Shown: positions 19,634 to 28,510, numbered from the stretch's first letter. The stretch is DNA of 64,000 bases from Achromobacter insolitus (GCF_002209555.1 NZ_NJIF01000003.1:62001-126000); one strand, 5' to 3'. The notes: generated by a model from the sequence alone, not told the origin. Numbers and translations: made by a program.

Positions 19634-20935
19634 ATGCACGTCATCGTCCTCGGCAGCGGCGTCATCGGCACCACCACCGCTTATTATCTGGCCCGCCAGG
19701 GCGCCAAAGTCACGGTGGTGGACCGCCAGCCGTCGGCGGCGCAGGAGACCAGCTACGCGAACGCCGGCCAGGTTTCTCCGGGCTATTCCACGCCTTGGGC
19801 CGCGCCAGGCATTCCGCTGAAGGCCATCAAATGGCTGTTCCAGAAGCACGCGCCGCTGGCCATTCGCCTGGACGGCAGCGTGTACCAGCTGAAGTGGATG
19901 GCGGCCATGCTGGCCAATTGTTCGGCGGAACGCTACTCGGTGAACAAAGAGCGCATGCTGCGCCTGTCGGAGTACAGCCGCGACTGCCTGCGCGAATTGC
20001 GCCAATCCACCGGCATCCATTATGAAGAGCGCGCGCGCGGCACCCTGCAGCTGTTCCGCACCGAGGCCCAGCTGGAAGCCGCCCGCCGCGATATCGCCGT
20101 GCTGGAAGAAGTGGGCGTGCCTTACGAACTGCTGGACCGCAACCGCTTGGTGACGGCCGAGCCGGCGCTGGCGCGTTCGCTGCACAAGCTGTCGGGCGGC
20201 CTGCGTCTGCCCAACGATGAAACCGGCGATTGCCAACTGTTCACGACGCGCCTGGCCGAAATGGCCAAGAGCTTGGGCGTGGAGTTCCGCTTCGGCCAGG
20301 CGGTGTCGGGCCTGAACACGGCCGGCGGCCAGATTACCGGCGTGCGCGTGGGCAACGAAGTGCTGACCGCGGATCGCTATGTCGCCGCCTTTGGCAGTTA
20401 CACGCGCGGCTTCCTGGAACCGCTGGGCCTGGACTTGCCGGTATACCCGGTCAAGGGCTACTCCCTCACCATTCCCATGACGGACGAGTCCGCCGCGCCG
20501 GTCTCGACCATTCTGGACGAAACCTACAAGATCGCCGTGACGCGGTTCGACAAGCGCATCCGCGTGGGCGGCATGGCCGAGCTGTCCGGCTTCGACCTGC
20601 GCCTGAAGGAAGCGCGCCGCAAGACGCTGGAACTGGTCGTCAACGATCTGTTCCCGGGCAGCGGCAACGTGGCCCAAGCCGAATTCTGGACCGGCCTGCG
20701 TCCCATGACGCCGGACAGCACGCCGGTGGTGGGGGCGACCCGCTACGGCAATCTGTACCTGAACACCGGCCATGGCACGCTAGGCTGGACCATGGCCTGC
20801 GGTTCCGGCAAGCTGGTGGCCGATCTGGTCATGGGTCAGCGCCCCGCCATCCGCACGGACGGTCTGGGTTTGTCCCGCTATGACCGCAAGGCGGCGTCCA
20901 ATCAATCGCTGGTGCTGGACGGCAAGAGCGCCTGA
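19634..20935 (+). CDS. dadA: D-amino-acid dehydrogenase small subunit
   Basis: 433 residues, typical DadA length. The FAD-binding glycine motif [15 protein letters not shown] is at residues 6-20, followed by the family block [21 protein letters not shown] and a C-terminal [16 protein letters not shown]. The enzyme oxidatively deaminates D-alanine and related D-amino acids to 2-oxo acids and feeds electrons to the respiratory chain at the inner-membrane surface. No alanine racemase (dadX) follows, unlike in enteric bacteria. The divergent Lrp-type gene probably controls it. Confidence 0.96.
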   Translation: MHVIVLGSGVIGTTTAYYLARQGAKVTVVDRQPSAAQETSYANAGQVSPGYSTPWAAPGIPLKAIKWLFQKHAPLAIRLDGSVYQLKWMAAMLANCSAERYSVNKERMLRLSEYSRDCLRELRQSTGIHYEERARGTLQLFRTEAQLEAARRDIAVLEEVGVPYELLDRNRLVTAEPALARSLHKLSGGLRLPNDETGDCQLFTTRLAEMAKSLGVEFRFGQAVSGLNTAGGQITGVRVGNEVLTADRYVAAFGSYTRGFLEPLGLDLPVYPVKGYSLTIPMTDESAAPVSTILDETYKIAVTRFDKRIRVGGMAELSGFDLRLKEARRKTLELVVNDLFPGSGNVAQAEFWTGLRPMTPDSTPVVGATRYGNLYLNTGHGTLGWTMACGSGKLVADLVMGQRPAIRTDGLGLSRYDRKAASNQSLVLDGKSA

Positions 20936-20952
20936 TCCTGCTTGCGGCAAGC

Positions 20953-20982
20953 CGGCGGCGATTCTTCCCGATTCCGCCGCCG
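20953..20982 (+). terminator. Hairpin after dadA, possible terminator
   Basis: CGGCGGCG (20953-20960) pairs with CGCCGCCG (20975-20982) around a 14-base loop, 18 bases after the dadA stop. There is no following T tract, so termination is uncertain. Confidence 0.35.
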
Positions 20983-21001
20983 ATCCCGCGCACGGGCCAT
21001 C

Positions 21002-21007
21002 TACAAT
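21002..21007 (+). promoter_or_regulatory. -10 box TACAAT placed for leaderless start
   Basis: TACAAT ends seven bases before ATG 21015, which would put the transcription start at or next to the start codon. The -35 region is weak. Confidence 0.4.
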
Positions 21008-21014
21008 GGCCCGC

Positions 21015-22142
21015 ATGACCCATTTCCTGCACACCGCCGACTGGCAGATCGGCCGACAGTACGGCCAGTTTGAAACCGAAGACGCCGCCATACTGGCCGA
21101 GGCCCGCTTCGATGTCGTCGCCCGCATCGCGACGCTGGCCGCCGAGCGCGGCGTGGACGCCGTGCTGGTGGCGGGCGACGTTTTCGATACCCAGGGCGTC
21201 TCGGACCGGACGATACGCCGCTTGTTCGGCGCCATGGCGGCATACGCCGGGCCGTGGGTCATGATCGCCGGCAACCATGATGCGGCGCTCGCCGAGAGCG
21301 TGTGGAGCAGGGCGGCGCAGCTGGGCTGCATTCCATCCAACGTGCATGTGCCGCTGCGCAGCGGCGTGGTGGATCTGGACAGCGCCAACCTCGCCGTGCT
21401 GGCCGCGCCATTGACGCAACGCCATACCTATGACGACGTGACGCAGGCCTTCGACGCGATGGAAACGCAGACCGGCCGCATCCGCGTTGGCCTGGCGCAC
21501 GGCAGCGTGGCCGGCCGCCTGCCAGACACCATAGATGCCACCAACCCCATCGCTGCCGACCGCGCATCGCGCGCGCGCCTGGACTACCTGGCGCTGGGCG
21601 ACTGGCATGGCTGCCTTGCCATCGATGAACACACTTGGTATGCCGGCACGCCGGAACAGGATCGCTTTCGGGGCAACGAACCCGGTTATGCCCTCCATGT
21701 GCGTATCGACGGGCCAGGAGCCGTGCCCCTCGTCGAGCGGGTTCCGACGGGCAAGTACCGCTGGTTGGCGTGGTCCGAAACGCTGAGCCTGCCTTCGGAC
21801 GCGCAGGCGCTGGCCGCGCGCCTGGCAGAACTGCGCGCCGAGGACGTGTTGCGCCTGGATGTGCAAGGGCACGTCAACATGGAAACCTGGGAAGCTTTGC
21901 AGGGCGCCGTGGACCAGGCGGCCGCCCAGGTGCGGGCGTTGCTGCCGGACCTCTCGGGCTTGCTGCTGGAGCCCGACGAGGCCGATCTCGCGGAACTCCG
22001 CGCCAGCGGCTACGTGGGCGAGGTGGCGGCGCAATTGCAGGCGTTGCAGACGGATCCGGACCAAGCCGCGGTAGCCGGCGAGGCCTTGCGGCTACTGCTT
22101 CGTTTCCAGAGGGAAAGCGCGGCGTCGGGAGCCGTCAAATGA
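21015..22142 (+). CDS. Mre11/SbcD-like metallophosphoesterase (DNA repair exonuclease)
   Basis: 375 residues from ATG 21015; an ATG at 21006 lies inside the TACAAT element and would add three residues. All calcineurin-like metal motifs are present: HTADWQIGR, VAGDVFD, IAGNHD, GLAHGS and LGDWHG. This is the nuclease subunit of an SbcD/YhaO-like pair. Its stop codon overlaps the ATG of the Rad50-like partner (22139-22142), so the two are translated in step. It would trim DNA ends or open hairpins together with that partner. Confidence 0.93.
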   Translation: MTHFLHTADWQIGRQYGQFETEDAAILAEARFDVVARIATLAAERGVDAVLVAGDVFDTQGVSDRTIRRLFGAMAAYAGPWVMIAGNHDAALAESVWSRAAQLGCIPSNVHVPLRSGVVDLDSANLAVLAAPLTQRHTYDDVTQAFDAMETQTGRIRVGLAHGSVAGRLPDTIDATNPIAADRASRARLDYLALGDWHGCLAIDEHTWYAGTPEQDRFRGNEPGYALHVRIDGPGAVPLVERVPTGKYRWLAWSETLSLPSDAQALAARLAELRAEDVLRLDVQGHVNMETWEALQGAVDQAAAQVRALLPDLSGLLLEPDEADLAELRASGYVGEVAAQLQALQTDPDQAAVAGEALRLLLRFQRESAASGAVK

Positions 22143-24763
22143 AGCTTGCGCGCATCGCCCTGGAAGAGTTCCGCAAATTCCGCCAGCCCATGGTGCTGGA
22201 TGGGCTGCAGGGCGGCCTGAACCTGTTCGTGGGGCCCAACGAGGCCGGCAAAAGTACCGTCGCCGCGGCGATCCGTTCCGCCTTTCTTGAACGCTACAGC
22301 ACCAGCAAAGTCGCCGACCTGGCGCCGCATGGCGAATCCGGCGCGCGGCCCAGCGTGGAACTGGAATTCACGCACGCCGGGCACAGTTACGTGCTGAAAA
22401 AGCAGTTCCTGTCCCGCGCCCGTTGCGAACTGCTGATCGACGGCGGCGCGCAGCGTCTGGACGGCGAAGAGGCTGAGAACGCGTTGGCCGCACTGCTGGG
22501 CTTCGAGTTGCCCGGGCGCGGCCAGAGCAAGCCGGATCTGGCGGGCATACCAGGCCTGTTGTGGATTCAGCAGGGCGATGGCCAAAACCTGCAGGAAGCG
22601 GCCGGTTATGCGGGCGCGCATCTGCGCGATGCATTGACCCAGTTGTCCGGCGAACTCGCTTCCGGTGATGGGGACCGCTTGTATGAACGCGTGGCCGCCG
22701 AGCGCGGCGCGCTGCTGGACGCGCGCAACGGCCGCCCCAAGGGCGCGTACAAGGAAGTCGAGGACGCGCTTGCGCGCGCCGCCGCGGAACGAGACGAATG
22801 CGCGCGGGCCATGACGCAACTGAATGCGGACGTGGACCGCTTGGCCGAGTTGCGGCGCGACCATGAGCGCGCCCAGCTCGAAGAGCCCTGGAAGGATTTC
22901 GAGGCCAAGGCGGCCGAGGCGCGTGCGCGTCTGGCGGCTCTGGCCAAGGAGCGCGAGGCCTTCGAAGGCTTGCGCCGCGAACAGGCGCAAGCGGCGCAGA
23001 CGCTGGCGCTGTTGCAGGATCAGGTCCGGCGCGACCAGCAGGACGAGGCCGAACTTCAGGCGTTGGCCGAAGAGGCTCGCACCGCTCGCGCCCGCGTTGA
23101 TGCCGCCCGCGAACCCCTGGCGCGCGCGCAACACCAGCGGCAGGCGCATGCAGCCGCGGTGGACGCGGCGCGCCAGCGCGTCACAGCCCTGCAGGCCGTG
23201 GCCGACCGGCGCGACCTGGAACATCAATGGGTCCAGCTCAGCACGGAGATCGACCGCCTGGATGGCGCGTTGAAAGAAGTCACCGCGCTGATCGAGCAAG
23301 GTTCCGCGCTGAAGGCGGAGACCATGCGGATCGAGATCGCCGATGCCGACATCGAGGCGTTGCGCAAATGCGAACGCGAGCTGGCCAATCTGCAGTTGCA
23401 ACAGCAGGCCAGCGCCACGCGCCTTTCCTATCAACTGGAAGCCGGCGGCCAGGCGCGGTTGGACGGCCGGGTCCTGAGCGGGGCGGATGAAGTGTTGCTG
23501 ACCGCGGCGGCCGAGCTTAATTTGCCGGGCGTCGGACGTTTTCGCATCGAACCTGGCGGCAAGGACCTGCCCGCCCTGAAGCGCGAAATCGACGCGGCAG
23601 GGCAGGCCTGCTCGGCCTTGCTCAATCGACTGGGTGTCGAATCGCTGGCACAGGCGGAGCAACGCCATGCCCGCCACGGCGCCTTGCTGCGCGAGCTGGA
23701 CGGCATGCGCAAGACGCTGGGCATTCATGCGCCCAAAGGCGTGGACGTCCTGCGCGGCCAACGCGACGATGCGCTCGCGCGGCGCGCGCAGCTGCAAGAA
23801 CGCCTGGACAAACTGCCGCCCTTGGCGGACACGGACGGCGGCGATCTGCCCGCGGCGCTGCAGACCCTGCGCCAGGCCGAGACCGTATCCGCGCAGGCCG
23901 AGAGCGCGCTGGCCGCGGCGCAGCGCGCCTTGGATGCCGACAGTGCACGAGCCCAATTGCTGGAAGGCCAGGCCGCCGCCCGCAGTGCGGATCTGCGCTC
24001 GTCCGAGCGCGAGGCCCAACGGCAGGCCCGCGCAGGCCGTCTCGCGGAAGCGCGCAGCAGCCACGACGAGCTGGAGCGCCGAGTGAATGCGGCGCAGGCC
24101 GCCTTGGCCGGCCATCGTCCCGAACTCGCCGAACAGGACGTGCTGCGCTACGAGAAGTCCGCCGCCATTGAGCGCGATGCGCAACACAAGCGCCACGGCG
24201 ACATCCTGCAATTGCAGGGCAAACTCGATCAGGCGGGCGCACAAGGCCTGGGCGAACGCCTGTCAGAGTCCGAGGCCGCCTGCGAACGCCTGGAACGCCG
24301 TCGGGCAGATTTTTCCCGCCGCGCAGCCGCCCTCGAACTCTTGCAGAAATTGTTGGCGGATAAGCGCGCGGCCGCCACGCAGCGCCTGCAGGCGCCATTG
24401 GCGAGCAGGCTGAACCATTATCTGGCACTGCTGTTTCCCGAGGCAGACCTGAGGCTGGACGATGCCTTGCTACCCACGGCGCTGCGCCGCGGTGGCGGCG
24501 AGGACTTGTTGTCCGCCCTCAGCTTTGGCACCCGGGAACAGCTGGGGATCCTGGCCCGCTTCGCCTACGCGGACCTGTTGCGCGAAGCCGGGCGGCCGAC
24601 ATTGCTGCTGCTGGACGACGCGCTCGTCCACACGGACGATGCGCGGCGCGACTTCATGAAGCGCGCGCTGTTCGACGCCGCCACCCGGCATCAGATCCTG
24701 ATGTTCACGTGCCACGGCGAAGCATGGCGCGATATGGGGGTGGAGCAGCGGCGCATCGCTTGA
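22139..24763 (+). CDS. Rad50/SbcC-like AAA (SMC-type) ATPase, YhaN group
   Basis: 874 residues. Walker A GPNEAGKST (about 29-37) is near the N-terminus, with a long Ala/Glu/Arg/Gln-rich coiled coil in the middle (about 200-720) and a C-terminal ATPase half with the signature LSALSFGTREQLG and Walker B PTLLLLDDALVHTDD. There is no obvious CxxC zinc hook at the coil apex, which sets it apart from canonical SbcC/Rad50 and matches YhaN (COG4717). It works with the upstream nuclease on DNA ends. It begins within the partner stop codon. Confidence 0.93.
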   Translation: MKLARIALEEFRKFRQPMVLDGLQGGLNLFVGPNEAGKSTVAAAIRSAFLERYSTSKVADLAPHGESGARPSVELEFTHAGHSYVLKKQFLSRARCELLIDGGAQRLDGEEAENALAALLGFELPGRGQSKPDLAGIPGLLWIQQGDGQNLQEAAGYAGAHLRDALTQLSGELASGDGDRLYERVAAERGALLDARNGRPKGAYKEVEDALARAAAERDECARAMTQLNADVDRLAELRRDHERAQLEEPWKDFEAKAAEARARLAALAKEREAFEGLRREQAQAAQTLALLQDQVRRDQQDEAELQALAEEARTARARVDAAREPLARAQHQRQAHAAAVDAARQRVTALQAVADRRDLEHQWVQLSTEIDRLDGALKEVTALIEQGSALKAETMRIEIADADIEALRKCERELANLQLQQQASATRLSYQLEAGGQARLDGRVLSGADEVLLTAAAELNLPGVGRFRIEPGGKDLPALKREIDAAGQACSALLNRLGVESLAQAEQRHARHGALLRELDGMRKTLGIHAPKGVDVLRGQRDDALARRAQLQERLDKLPPLADTDGGDLPAALQTLRQAETVSAQAESALAAAQRALDADSARAQLLEGQAAARSADLRSSEREAQRQARAGRLAEARSSHDELERRVNAAQAALAGHRPELAEQDVLRYEKSAAIERDAQHKRHGDILQLQGKLDQAGAQGLGERLSESEAACERLERRRADFSRRAAALELLQKLLADKRAAATQRLQAPLASRLNHYLALLFPEADLRLDDALLPTALRRGGGEDLLSALSFGTREQLGILARFAYADLLREAGRPTLLLLDDALVHTDDARRDFMKRALFDAATRHQILMFTCHGEAWRDMGVEQRRIA

Positions 24764-24788
24764 CCGCATTGCGCGCAGCCGGTAGGCT
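24760..24788 (+). promoter_or_regulatory. Sigma-70 promoter upstream of the EamA leader
   Basis: TTGACC (24760-24765), 17-base spacer, TAGGCT (24783-24788). It overlaps the end of the Rad50-like gene and would start RNA at about 24795, directly at an ATG (24796). Confidence 0.55.
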
Positions 24789-25133
24789 ACGCCCCATGCC
24801 TTCCCACACGCCTCACGCCGACTTCGCCGCCGCTGCCGTTGCAGCGGGTGATCGCGCGCGCGAGGCGTCCCGGCACTCTGCTGTTTCCCCCGGTTTTTCT
24901 CCTGTCGTGTCCACGGTGGTATCGCCGCCGGTCGCGCCGCCTTGCGGCGTGGTCTCGGGCGCATATCCGCCTTCCGCGGCCGTCGTCGGCTGACGCCGTC
25001 CGCGACCCGACTCCAGCCCCTTCCTGAAGCGATTCGCCAGACGTCTTGACGCGATTGCGTCCGTCTTGCGCGTTTGCGTCCGCCTGCGCGGACGGGGCCG
25101 GAGCCTGTTAATACACCGACAGGTAGAAACCTC
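24764..25133. other. 370-base leader region between the Rad50-like gene and the EamA gene
   Basis: Holds the promoter and possible mini-ORF listed separately, then 140 bases with repeated GCGTCCG/GCGTTTGCGTCC elements (25045-25082) and a small GTCCGC/GCGGAC hairpin just before the exporter start. No protein family is recognised on either strand. Confidence 0.6.
24796..24993 (+). CDS. Possible leaderless 65-residue leader ORF before the EamA exporter
   Basis: A 65-codon frame starting exactly where the promoter at 24760-24788 should initiate. The product has no recognisable domain; the second half is rich in Val, Pro and Ser with four Val-Val pairs (SPVVSTVVSPPVAPP). It ends 140 bases before the exporter start. 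It may be a regulatory leader peptide whose translation responds to amino-acid supply, or it may be chance. There is no conserved-family support. Confidence 0.3.
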   Translation: MPSHTPHADFAAAAVAAGDRAREASRHSAVSPGFSPVVSTVVSPPVAPPCGVVSGAYPPSAAVVG

Positions 25134-26003
25134 ATGTCTTCCGATAGAAACGCGTGGACCGCTTACGGATCCACTTCCTTGTTCGTGCTGCTGTGGAGCG
25201 GCGGCGCGATTTTCGCCAAATGGGGGCTGTTTCACGCCTCCGCCTTCGGCTTTTTGCTGCTGCGCTTCACCTTGGCCCTTGCCGTGCTGCTGCTGGTCTG
25301 CGCGTGGCGGCGGCGCTGGCTGCCCGAACCCGGCACACGCCTCACCGTGGCGGCCACTGGCTTGCTGCTCATTGGGGGCTATTCCATCTGCTACTTGCTG
25401 GCGCTGGACCATGGCATCACGCCAGGGGTGCTGGCAACGTTGCTGGGCGCGCAGCCCATCCTGACGCTTGCCGTCATGGAACGGCGCTACTCACCGCCGC
25501 GCCTGGCCGGCCTGTTGCTGGCCTTGTGTGGGCTGGTGATGGTGGTTTCGCAAAGCATAGGCATGGCGCGCTTTTCAGTGGCGGGCATGGTCAGCGCACT
25601 CGCGGCGCTGCTTTGCATGACGGTCGGGGCCATTCTTCAGAAGCGGGTACGCCAGGCACCGATGGACGTCATGCCATTGCAGTATGCGGTCAGCCTGGCC
25701 CTGTGCTTGCTGTTTGTCCCGTTCCAGCCGATCCAGGTGGAGTGGGTGGCGGGTTTTGTCATTCCGTTGATCTGGATGGGCCTGGTGATTTCGGTAGGCG
25801 CGACCTTGCTGTTCTACCGCATGATCCAGGCGGGCAACCTCGTCAACGTCACAAGCCTGTTCTATCTGGTTCCCGCCGGCACGGCCGTCCTCGACTACCT
25901 GATCCTCGGCAACCGCCTATCGGTGCTGAGCCTGGGCGGGTTGGGGGCGATCCTGCTGGGACTGATGCTGGTGTTGCGCAGCCCGGCAGCAAGGAGTGCA
26001 TAA
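25134..26003 (+). CDS. EamA-family (DMT) transporter, probable metabolite exporter
   Basis: 289 residues from ATG 25134, an RhtA/YdcZ-like size. Ten hydrophobic helices form two EamA repeats (about 10-140 and 150-285), with LLWSGGAIFAKWGL in helix 1 and ITPGVLATLLGAQPILTL at the end of the first repeat. Family members export amino acids or other small metabolites across the inner membrane. Its long leader with a possible Val-rich mini-ORF hints at control by an amino acid. The substrate cannot be read from the sequence. Confidence 0.93.
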   Translation: MSSDRNAWTAYGSTSLFVLLWSGGAIFAKWGLFHASAFGFLLLRFTLALAVLLLVCAWRRRWLPEPGTRLTVAATGLLLIGGYSICYLLALDHGITPGVLATLLGAQPILTLAVMERRYSPPRLAGLLLALCGLVMVVSQSIGMARFSVAGMVSALAALLCMTVGAILQKRVRQAPMDVMPLQYAVSLALCLLFVPFQPIQVEWVAGFVIPLIWMGLVISVGATLLFYRMIQAGNLVNVTSLFYLVPAGTAVLDYLILGNRLSVLSLGGLGAILLGLMLVLRSPAARSA

Positions 26004-26022
26004 GGGCGCCAGTGACCCGCCG

Positions 26023-26904
26023 TCATGCGTAGGCCGCGCTGTCCTGGCCGTCCCAGTGTCCGCTGACCAACTGTTGGGGCCGGCTCTGCGCCACCACCCG
26101 GGCGCAGGCGGACCAGGCGTCCAGGCGGACGCTCAGGCCGGCGTAGATGCCGTGGCCGGCGCCAGCCTCGATCACGCCTTCGGCTTGCACGCCTTCGCCA
26201 GCGCGGATCGAGCCCTCGGCGCGGATGTCCATGCCGGCGATCAGGCCCCAGCCGGAGGCGAGGTGGTCGCCGCAGTGGATGGAGCCGCCGGCCTGGATGC
26301 CGCAGGCCGCGTCAATTTCCTTTTCGGCGCGCACGTCGCCGCCGGCTTTGATGCCCTGGCCGCACTTGATGGCGCCTTGCGTCTGCACATCTTGTCCGGC
26401 ATGCAAGTGGCCGGTGACTGCCAGGTCCTGCCCGGCGCAGATGTCCCATTTGGCGCGCACGTTGCCGCTGCAATCGAGGCGCGTGGCCGTCTCGATGCCC
26501 CAGTCGGCGGTGACGTCGCCGCCCGCGCGCAGGTTGCCGCCGCTGGCGATGTTGGCCCCGGCGGTGATGTTCTCGCCGGCCTGGATGGTTTCGCCGGCCC
26601 GGATGCCGCCGCCCGTGACGATGCTGCGCCCGGCGCGCACCACGCTGTCCACGTTGATGCCCATGCGCACTTCGAGCGTGCCGGCAAAGACGATCGCGTT
26701 GGCGTCGACGGAATCCAGCCGCAGCACGGCGTCGGTGGGACCGAACTGGTCCAGCAGCCAGCAGGCGTCGCTGACGCGTCCGTCGGCGACCAAGGCGTCA
26801 AGCACGGCTTGGTAGTCTCCCTGGCCGTTGTGGTCGCGGATGAACCATTTGTAGCCGCCCGCGCAGGGGTTCTTGGCTTTGACGAAGTTCTTGGTGAGTT
26901 GCAT
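26023..26904 (-). CDS. Hexapeptide-repeat beta-helix protein with N-terminal NPCxxGxxWF domain, function unknown
   Basis: 293 residues. Residues 1-70 form a compact, probably helical domain with KNPCAGGYKWFIRDH and DACWLLDQFG. Residues 71-250 consist of 30 consecutive hexads, each with Ile, Leu or Val in the first position and usually A/C-G at the third and fourth (IRAGET, IQAGEN, ITAGAN). That is the repeat of a left-handed beta-helix, about ten coils long without a break. No signal peptide and no acyltransferase motif such as an extended catalytic loop with His. It is unlike bactofilins, which have 17-20-residue coils. Start ATG 26904 has no clear ribosome binding site and follows a leader of some 300 bases. 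Scaffold or antigen-like roles are guesses. Confidence 0.85.
   Translation of the reverse strand: MQLTKNFVKAKNPCAGGYKWFIRDHNGQGDYQAVLDALVADGRVSDACWLLDQFGPTDAVLRLDSVDANAIVFAGTLEVRMGINVDSVVRAGRSIVTGGGIRAGETIQAGENITAGANIASGGNLRAGGDVTADWGIETATRLDCSGNVRAKWDICAGQDLAVTGHLHAGQDVQTQGAIKCGQGIKAGGDVRAEKEIDAACGIQAGGSIHCGDHLASGWGLIAGMDIRAEGSIRAGEGVQAEGVIEAGAGHGIYAGLSVRLDAWSACARVVAQSRPQQLVSGHWDGQDSAAYA
26155..26694 (-). repeat. 18-bp-periodic coding repeat (30 hexads)
   Basis: DNA that encodes residues 71-250 of the beta-helix protein. The protein repeat is strict at six residues, while the codons have diverged, so the array is old rather than freshly amplified. Confidence 0.85.
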
Positions 26905-27225
26905 GGCGCTTGGAATAGGTCGGTGCGTGGCCTGGCGGCAAGCCGGCGACGGCGTGCGACAGAGGGACGAGACGGATAGCCCGGCCACGCGGCAGGGCGT
27001 CCGCCGGCCGGCAGCAAGGCTGCGCAATGCGCGGATGTGCGCAGGCAGCCGGCGGCGGGCCGGTACAAGAATCAGAAAGGGGAAAAGCGGGCGATTAGCC
27101 GGGCTTGGATCGCGCGTAGGCGGAGCGCGCGGCGACTTCCTGCGAGCTCAACAGGGTCGAGCGCAGGGCGCAAAGCGCACAGGCGGCGCAGGGAGGGGAG
27201 AAAAGATGGGATCGCACGGTCGCAC

Positions 27226-27253
27226 ATGCTACCACCGGGGCGATTGCAGTCAA
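27226..27253 (-). promoter_or_regulatory. Sigma-70 promoter of the beta-helix gene
   Basis: On the minus strand TTGACT (27253-27248), 16-base spacer, TAGCAT (27231-27226). The transcript start would be near 27219. Confidence 0.5.
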
Positions 27254-27292
27254 GCGGGGGCCTCGGAATGGCGGCGGCGCAGGACGGTGATG

Positions 27293-27323
27293 AAAAAAAC
27301 CGGCCTGGGAAACAGGCCGGCTT
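27293..27323 (-). terminator. Rho-independent terminator of the third Bug-receptor gene
   Basis: 8-bp stem CCGGCCTG (27300-27307) / CAGGCCGG (27313-27320), followed on the minus strand by seven Us (A tract 27293-27299). It lies 45 bases after the Bug gene stop. Confidence 0.9.
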
Positions 27324-27367
27324 TGGGGGCGGGCGCCGGGCTGGGCCGGCGCGCGGTCGATGGGCGG

Positions 27368-28354
27368 TCAGTTCGTCGACTGGATGTTGCGTTCCTTGGC
27401 GATGCGCTGGCGCAGTTCCAGCTCGCGCTTGATCTGGGCGGCATACTCGGCGGGCGTGTTGCCGTCCACCAGCGAGCCGCCGTCGGCCAGGCGTTGAACG
27501 ATCTTCGGATCCTTGAGCGCCTTGACGGCGGCGTCATGGATGCGGTCGATCACGGCCTGCGGCGTGCCCGCGGGCGCGACCAGGCCGTACCAGGCCATGT
27601 TGTCCATTTCCGGCAGGCCGCCTTCGGAGAAGGTGGGGACGTCCGGCAGCGCGGGCAGGCGCTTGGGCGCGGCCACGGCCAGGGCGCGCAGCTTGCCGGC
27701 CTGGATGTGGGGCATGGAGGAGGGCAGGTTGTCGAACTGGGCGTTGACCTGGCCGGCAATCACGTCGTTGAGCGCCGGGCCCGAGCCGCGGTACGGCACG
27801 TGCACCATGTCGGTCTTGGTCAGCGATTTGAACAGTTCGCCGTCCAGGTGGCCGATGCCGCCCGCGCCCGAGGACGCGTAGGCGTACTTGCCGGGGTTGG
27901 CCTTCAGCAGGGCGATGAATTCGGCCAGGTTCTTGGCCGGCACCGCCGGGTTGACCGTCAGCACGTTGGGGACGTTCACCATATTGGTGATGGGGGAGAA
28001 GTCCTTGAGCGGGTCGTACGGGTTCTTGGGATTGGTGGCCGGGTTGGTGGCCATGGTGCTGACGGTGGCCACGCCCAGGGTGTAGCCGTCGGGCGTGGAG
28101 CGGGCCAGGGCATCGGCGCCGATCGAGCCGCCGCCGCCGCCACGGTTCTCGACGACGACGGCCTGGCCGAGTTCTCGGCCCAGGCCTTCGGCGACGATGC
28201 GCGCCACGATGTCGGTCGTGCCGCCGGCCGCGAAGGGGACGATAAGGCGGATGGGCTTGTTGGGATAGGGGTCGGCGGCCTGCGCGGCGGTGCTAAGGCA
28301 GACGCCCGCGATTGCGGCGGCCAGGATGGCCTTTGCTTGGGACAGCACGGTCAA
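27368..28354 (-). CDS. Tripartite (Bug family) periplasmic solute receptor
   Basis: 328 residues with a Sec signal (ILAAAIAGVCLSTAAQA, cut near residue 26). Family marks YPNKPIRLIVPFAAGGTTD and PDGYTLGVATVS are complete, as is the C-terminal PAGTPQAVIDRIHDAA helix. It is an orphan: no TctA, TctB or enzyme gene is attached, and its own terminator makes it monocistronic. The upstream region to 28907 contains inverted repeats that may hold operators. Ligand unknown, probably a carboxylate. Confidence 0.95.
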   Translation of the reverse strand: MTVLSQAKAILAAAIAGVCLSTAAQAADPYPNKPIRLIVPFAAGGTTDIVARIVAEGLGRELGQAVVVENRGGGGGSIGADALARSTPDGYTLGVATVSTMATNPATNPKNPYDPLKDFSPITNMVNVPNVLTVNPAVPAKNLAEFIALLKANPGKYAYASSGAGGIGHLDGELFKSLTKTDMVHVPYRGSGPALNDVIAGQVNAQFDNLPSSMPHIQAGKLRALAVAAPKRLPALPDVPTFSEGGLPEMDNMAWYGLVAPAGTPQAVIDRIHDAAVKALKDPKIVQRLADGGSLVDGNTPAEYAAQIKRELELRQRIAKERNIQSTN

Positions 28355-28487
28355 GAGTCTTCTCCATATTATTGAATTTCCGACCCGGCCGGCTTCTTGG
28401 GCCGGCGTCGGTGAAGCCTGTCCGGCCGGGATGCTGGCGCGGTCGATGCTTCATGGGCGCCATTCCACACAGTAAATATTCGGTGGT

Positions 28488-28510
28488 CAACCCGGAGAGA
28501 CCCCGGGTTG
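28488..28510. repeat. Inverted repeat CAACCCGG-N7-CCGGGTTG
   Basis: Perfect 8-bp arms (28488-28495, 28503-28510) with a T-rich stretch ten bases later (28520-28526). It could be an operator for the Bug gene (minus strand) or a hairpin; it is not a standard terminator. Confidence 0.45.

Larger units (their letters stand above)
26905..27367. other. 463-base intergenic region, long leader of the beta-helix gene
   Basis: Contains, read on the minus strand, the Bug-gene terminator (27293-27323), the promoter at 27226-27253 and then roughly 310 transcribed bases before the ATG at 26904. The leader is GC-rich with several short hairpins; I see no known riboswitch or small-RNA family in it. Confidence 0.6.

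Noticed and set aside
24813..25412. 199-codon minus-strand frame over the EamA leader
   Set aside because: Overlaps the exporter gene, has Gln/Arg-rich composition and no family resemblance.
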